64,000 bases of DNA from Euleptes europaea (taxonomy: Eukaryota; Chordata; Lepidosauria; Squamata; Sphaerodactylidae): positions 77,809,326 through 77,873,325 of the forward strand of contig NC_079322.1 of NCBI RefSeq assembly GCF_029931775.1, given 5' to 3'. Positions within the stretch are counted from its first letter, which is position 1. The number at the start of each line of letters is the position of its first letter. Both the position numbers and the translations under genes were made by a program. Below the pieces are notes generated by a model, which was given only the letters and a program-made list of their open reading frames with translations, made no database searches and was not told the DNA's origin. Shown here one piece after another: positions 60,238 through 64,000 of the stretch.

Positions 60238-60681
60238 CAGTGAGTGGCTCCGTGGCAGAGCATCTGCGTGGCGTGCCAAAGGTCCCAGGTTCAATTTCCC
60301 CTGCTTTTATATCATTTTATGCCAACTAAGGGATAACCTGCCGCCTATCTCCAGCAACACGAGTGGAATTTAGGCGGCATCTGGAGTTTTAAAGTTTTAA
60401 TTGGGAATTTATTGTTTTAAATGCATAATTTATGGTTAATTTTACTATTGATTATGTTGATGTATTTTAAGTGATGTTACCCCTGCTTCGGCTGGGGAGG
60501 GTGGGCTATAAATCGGAAAAAATTAAATATATAAATCCCCGGCATCTCCAGTTGAAAGGGCCAGGCAGTGATGTGGAAAAACCTCTGCCTGAGGCCCTCA
60601 AGCGCTGCTGCCAGTTGGAGTAGACAATACTGACCTCATTGGACTGAGGGTCTGATTCAATAGGAGGCAGCTTATTTATAA
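60238..60681 (+). mobile_element. tRNA-Ala-derived SINE split by LINE tail
   Basis: Head at 60238-60300 and the rest at 60537-60681 (CCCCGGCATCTCCAGTTG). Between them is an A+T-rich L2-like 3' end closing with GGGTGGGCTATAAATCGG. Confidence 0.72.
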
Positions 60682-60684
60682 GTA

Positions 60685-60914
60685 GGTGGCTGTGGCTCAG
60701 TGGCAGAGCCTCTGCTTGGCATGCAGAAGGTCCCAGGTTCAGTCCCTGGCATCTCCAGTTAAAGGGACTAGGCAGGTAGGTGATGTGAAAGACCCCTGCC
60801 AGAGACCCTGGAGAGCCGCTACTGGTCTGAGTAAACAATTACTGCCACAGATGGACCAAGTGTTGGACCCAGTGTTGTCTGATTCAGTACAAAGCATCTT
60901 CATGTGTTCATGAG
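60685..60914 (+). mobile_element. tRNA-Ala-derived SINE, full length
   Basis: TGTGGCTCAGTGGCAGAGCC A box, GGTTCAGTCCC B box and complete tail, head to tail with the previous copy. Confidence 0.83.
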
Positions 60915-61359
60915 TGCTGTTGCCACAGATACCCCTTTCCACACCCTCTCCCCCCCCCCACTAGGTTGGCATCTGGAGGGGCATTCATCATAGCTTAGGA
61001 GTGCTGGAATTGGCCCACTGCTGTCCCGTACCACTGTGATTAGAGGACAGCTTTCCAGTCCGACATAGCGTGGTTAAGCGTGAACCAAAATATGCATTTC
61101 ATTGTTTTGCTGCTGCATTTCCCAGGCAAAGTCAGTGCCTCCGCTCCACACCTTAGGGCCATCCTTGTGAAAATATATCAGAGGAGCGAAGAACAGAGCA
61201 AGGAAGAGCGCTCCAACTAAAAAGTGACCCCCTCCCCCATGGCTCTTTCAAAACAGGGGTGGTTTTGGAAGCTCCTGTATTTGCTCCTCTAGGGCAGGTT
61301 CTGCCTCGCTTGAGGACTCTCTTGTCTTGGAAGGGGGGAAACAAAGGGGACCTGAGGGT

Positions 61360-61935
61360 CATAAGAACATAAGAAAGGCCATGCTGGATCAGACCAAGGT
61401 CCATCAAGTCCAGCAGTCTGTTCACACAGTGGCCAAGCAGGTGCCTCCAGGAAGCCCACAAATAAGACTTTGACTGCAGCAGCACCATCCTGCCTGTGTT
61501 CCACAGCACCTCATATAATAGGCATGCTCCTCTGATATTAGAGAGAATAGGTATGCAGCATGACTAGTATCCATTTTAACTAATAGCCATGAATACCCCT
61601 TTCCTCCATGAAAATATCCACTCCCCTCCTAAAGCCTTCCAAGTTGGCAGCCATCACCACATCCTGGGGCAGGGAGTTCCACAGTTTAACTATGCACTGT
61701 GTGAAAAAATACTTCCTTTTATCTGTTTTGAATCTCTCACCCTCCAACTTCAACAGATGATCTTGCATTCTAGTATTATGGGAGAGGGAGAAAAGCTTCT
61801 CCCTGTCCTCTCTCTCCAAACCATGCATAATCTTATAGACCTCTATCACGTCTCCCCTTAACCGCCTTCTTTACAAGCTAAACAGCCCTAAGCATTTCAA
61901 CCGCTCCTCATAGGTCCCTTTGGAGGCTTCCTGAA
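61360..61935 (-). mobile_element. CR1 LINE 3' end, well-kept subfamily
   Basis: Open frame on - (61580-61849) encodes [20 protein letters not shown] and VKLWNSLPQDVVMAANLEGF, ending RGIHGY. Same subfamily as 17455 and 63130. Confidence 0.85.
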
Positions 61936-61956
61936 CTTACCTCCTGTTATCTCTCA

Positions 61957-62165
61957 CATTTTTATCCCACATTTCCTCTAACCAGCTGAGGGTAAATTGC
62001 ATAGTTCTCCGTTTTATCCTCGCAACATCCCTGTGAGGTCGGTTAGGCCGAGAGAGTACGACCAGCCCACGGTCACCCTGTTCAGCATGTATATCAGGGC
62101 AATCCAGTGAGCTTTGTGTCTGAGCAGGAATCTGAACCCAGGTGTGAGTCCAACACACTAACCGC
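61957..62165 (-). mobile_element. MIR-like SINE fragment
   Basis: The + strand shows CATCCCTGTGAGGTCGGTTA and CAACACACTAACCGCCGTGC, the complement of the family. Confidence 0.65.
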
Positions 62166-62217
62166 CGTGCAGCACTTATTTATATATTTTTTGTAAAATA
62201 TTAATTAGCCACCTTTC

Positions 62218-62526
62218 CAACATGGTGTAGTGGTTAAGAGTGATGGTTTGGAGCAGTGGAGTCTGATCTGGAGAACCGGGTTTGATTCCTCCACTCCTCC
62301 ACATGAGCAGTGGAGGCTAATCTGGTGAACTGGATTTGTTTCCCCGCTTCTCTACATGAAGCCAGCTGGGTGACCTTGGGCTAGTTACAGCTCTCTTAGA
62401 GCTCTCTCGGCCCCACCTGCCTCACAGGGTGTCTGTTGTGGGGAGGGAAAGGGAAAGAGATTTTAAGCTGGTTTGATTCTTCCTTAAGTGGTAGAGAAAG
62501 TTGGCATATGAAAACCAACTCTTCTT
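62218..62526 (+). mobile_element. CORE-type SINE, full length
   Basis: Complete copy from ATGGTGTAGTGGTTAAGAG to the AAAACCAACTCTTCTT tail. Confidence 0.85.
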
Positions 62527-62529
62527 ATG

Positions 62530-63125
62530 GAACTCAAGGCAGCTTGTGATGTAGATAAAATACATAAAATAGAATGCGTAAAATACATCAAGAAATTAAC
62601 TTGAGTTGTTATCCCACCAAATGAATTATGAACGTTAAAGCAGGACCTCCAGTGACAGGACAGAGATTAGTGATGCACCGTAAGCCTCTCTGGATTAATG
62701 AAGCGACTTAATGTCTGACCTGGCTTTTGGGTTTCCCTGACCCCAGAAGCTCAGGGTGGGTTTCTTCTTCTGATTAGCCGAGGACCGTTCCTGATGGTAT
62801 CCTCCAGATAGAAACAGCGAGGATCCCTTTGTCAAGAAATACTCCAGAACAATACCTGAACATCTGTTTGGAATTCCATTATGACTTTTCTAGAACAAAC
62901 ATTTAGGCCCTGACGGGTGGGGGGAACCTCTTTAGCTGCACATTTGATTTATTTCACTGCTGATAGTTTGCACTGCAGTGTTACCTGAATAGCCGATTAT
63001 GTAAGTAACAAATTAGAAAAATGTTCTTGCAAATAAAGTAACGTAAATGGAAAACAGCCACCACCCCTGTAGCGTGGGGCCATCCTTTCTGGCAGTGTCC
63101 CTAAATGGAGAGCGCTGCGGGGCGG
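62530..63125. other. KLHL18 intron 3, unassigned
   Basis: No KLHL18 exon 4 and no recognisable repeat seen. Confidence 0.4.
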
Positions 63126-63129
63126 GTTC

Positions 63130-63835
63130 AAGAACTTGTGGCCCGTCAGGGTATAGGAACTGCCCTTGTAAATCTATGGTGAGACCACACTTGGAATACT
63201 GTGTACAGTCCTGGTCACCACATCTTAGAAAGGATATTGCAGAGCTTGAGAAGGTGCAGAAAAGAGCAACCAAAATGATCAGGGGGCTAGAGCAACTGCC
63301 CTGTGAGGAGCGGTTGAAACAGTTAGGGCTGTTTAGCTTGGAAAGAAGGCGGTTAAGACATGATAGAGGTCTATAAAATTATGCATGGTTTGGAGAGAGT
63401 GGACAGGGAGAAGCTTTTCTCCTTCTCATAATACTAGAACACGGGGTCATCAGCTGAAGCTGGTGAGAGATTCAAAACTGATCAAAGGAAGTATTTCTTC
63501 ACACAATGCATAGTTAAATTGTGGAACTCCCTGCCCCAGGGTGTGGTGATGGCTGCCAACTTGGAAGGCTTTCAGAGGGGAGTGGACATGTTCATGGAGG
63601 AGAGGGCTATCCATGGCTACTGTCAAAATGAATACTAGTCATGATGCATACCTATTCTCTCCAGGATCAGGGGAGCATGCCAAATATATTAGGTGCTGTG
63701 GAACACAGGCAGGATAATGTTGCTGCAGTCATCTTGTTTGAGGGCTTCTTAGAGGCACCGGGTTGGCAACTGTGTGAAGAGACTGCTGGACTTGATGGAC
63801 CTTGGTCTGACCCAGCAGGGCCTTTCTTATGGAAC
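63130..63835 (+). mobile_element. CR1 LINE 3' end, longest copy
   Basis: [20 protein letters not shown] and [20 protein letters not shown], then the later ORF2 end and the 3' region to GGGCCTTTCTTATGG. It has more ORF2 than any other copy here, with at least one frame break. Confidence 0.85.
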
Positions 63836-64000
63836 ACCCCCGCCCCTCGGGAGTTGCCATTTCATCCATTTTCTGTAAAATCGATCCCATTCTGCTCAAG
63901 TTCCGAGAAGATGTGGTAAGGATTGAGGCCCTTTCCTGAGAAAGCACATCTGGGACAGAGATAGGAGTCTAGAAGCCAAATGCCAGATAAGGCTGGGGTT

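Noticed and set aside
63840-63920. KLHL18 exon 4
   Set aside because: A GTAAGG donor-like site is present but the text does not match the family's next exon (LHPKNCLGVRQFAE).

Overview
The window is vertebrate nuclear DNA with split genes, and it looks like a squamate reptile (lizard). The evidence is the protein content plus the repeat load. There are many tRNA-derived and CORE-type SINEs, a Sauria-type SINE with a BovB-like tail, 5S-rRNA-derived SINEs, CR1, BovB-like and L1-like LINE fragments, Penelope-type repeats with hammerhead-ribozyme cores, hAT and Tc1 DNA transposons, and a DIRS-type fossil. I cannot name the species.

Three host genes are supported by splice sites and by similarity recalled from memory. 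(1) Positions 63-9184, + strand: the last eight exons of a divergent tubulin that is neither delta nor epsilon, called zeta-tubulin (TUBZ). Its N-terminal part lies left of the window. (2) Positions 41890-11325, - strand: a complete kinesin-9 gene, KIF9. Twenty coding exons join in frame to 803 residues, and every junction keeps phase. (3) Positions 44117-59283, + strand: the first three exons of KLHL18 (BTB domain). The rest lies right of the window.

TUBZ and KIF9 converge, with about 1.7 kb between the TUBZ stop and the KIF9 poly(A) signal. A 477-bp foldback unit with 14-bp flanking direct repeats sits between them. KIF9 and KLHL18 are head to head across a CpG-rich promoter (about 43660-44460) with ETS-like and RFX X-box-like motifs. 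Zeta-tubulin and KIF9 both belong to motile-cilium and basal-body biology. KLHL18 is a CUL3 substrate adaptor.

Introns and flanks are mosaics of nested repeats. The most informative are: two palindromic ~250-bp insertions with opposed hammerhead cores and 12-15 bp target duplications (18833-19075 and 45865-46116); a Tc1 element of the teleost type (47519-48874) with telomere-like hexamers inside; a hAT element with a perfect 8-bp target duplication (51443-52899) carrying a CpG-rich inverted repeat; and same-strand 5S-derived SINEs. No bacterial-type operons, CRISPR arrays or intact RNA genes were seen.
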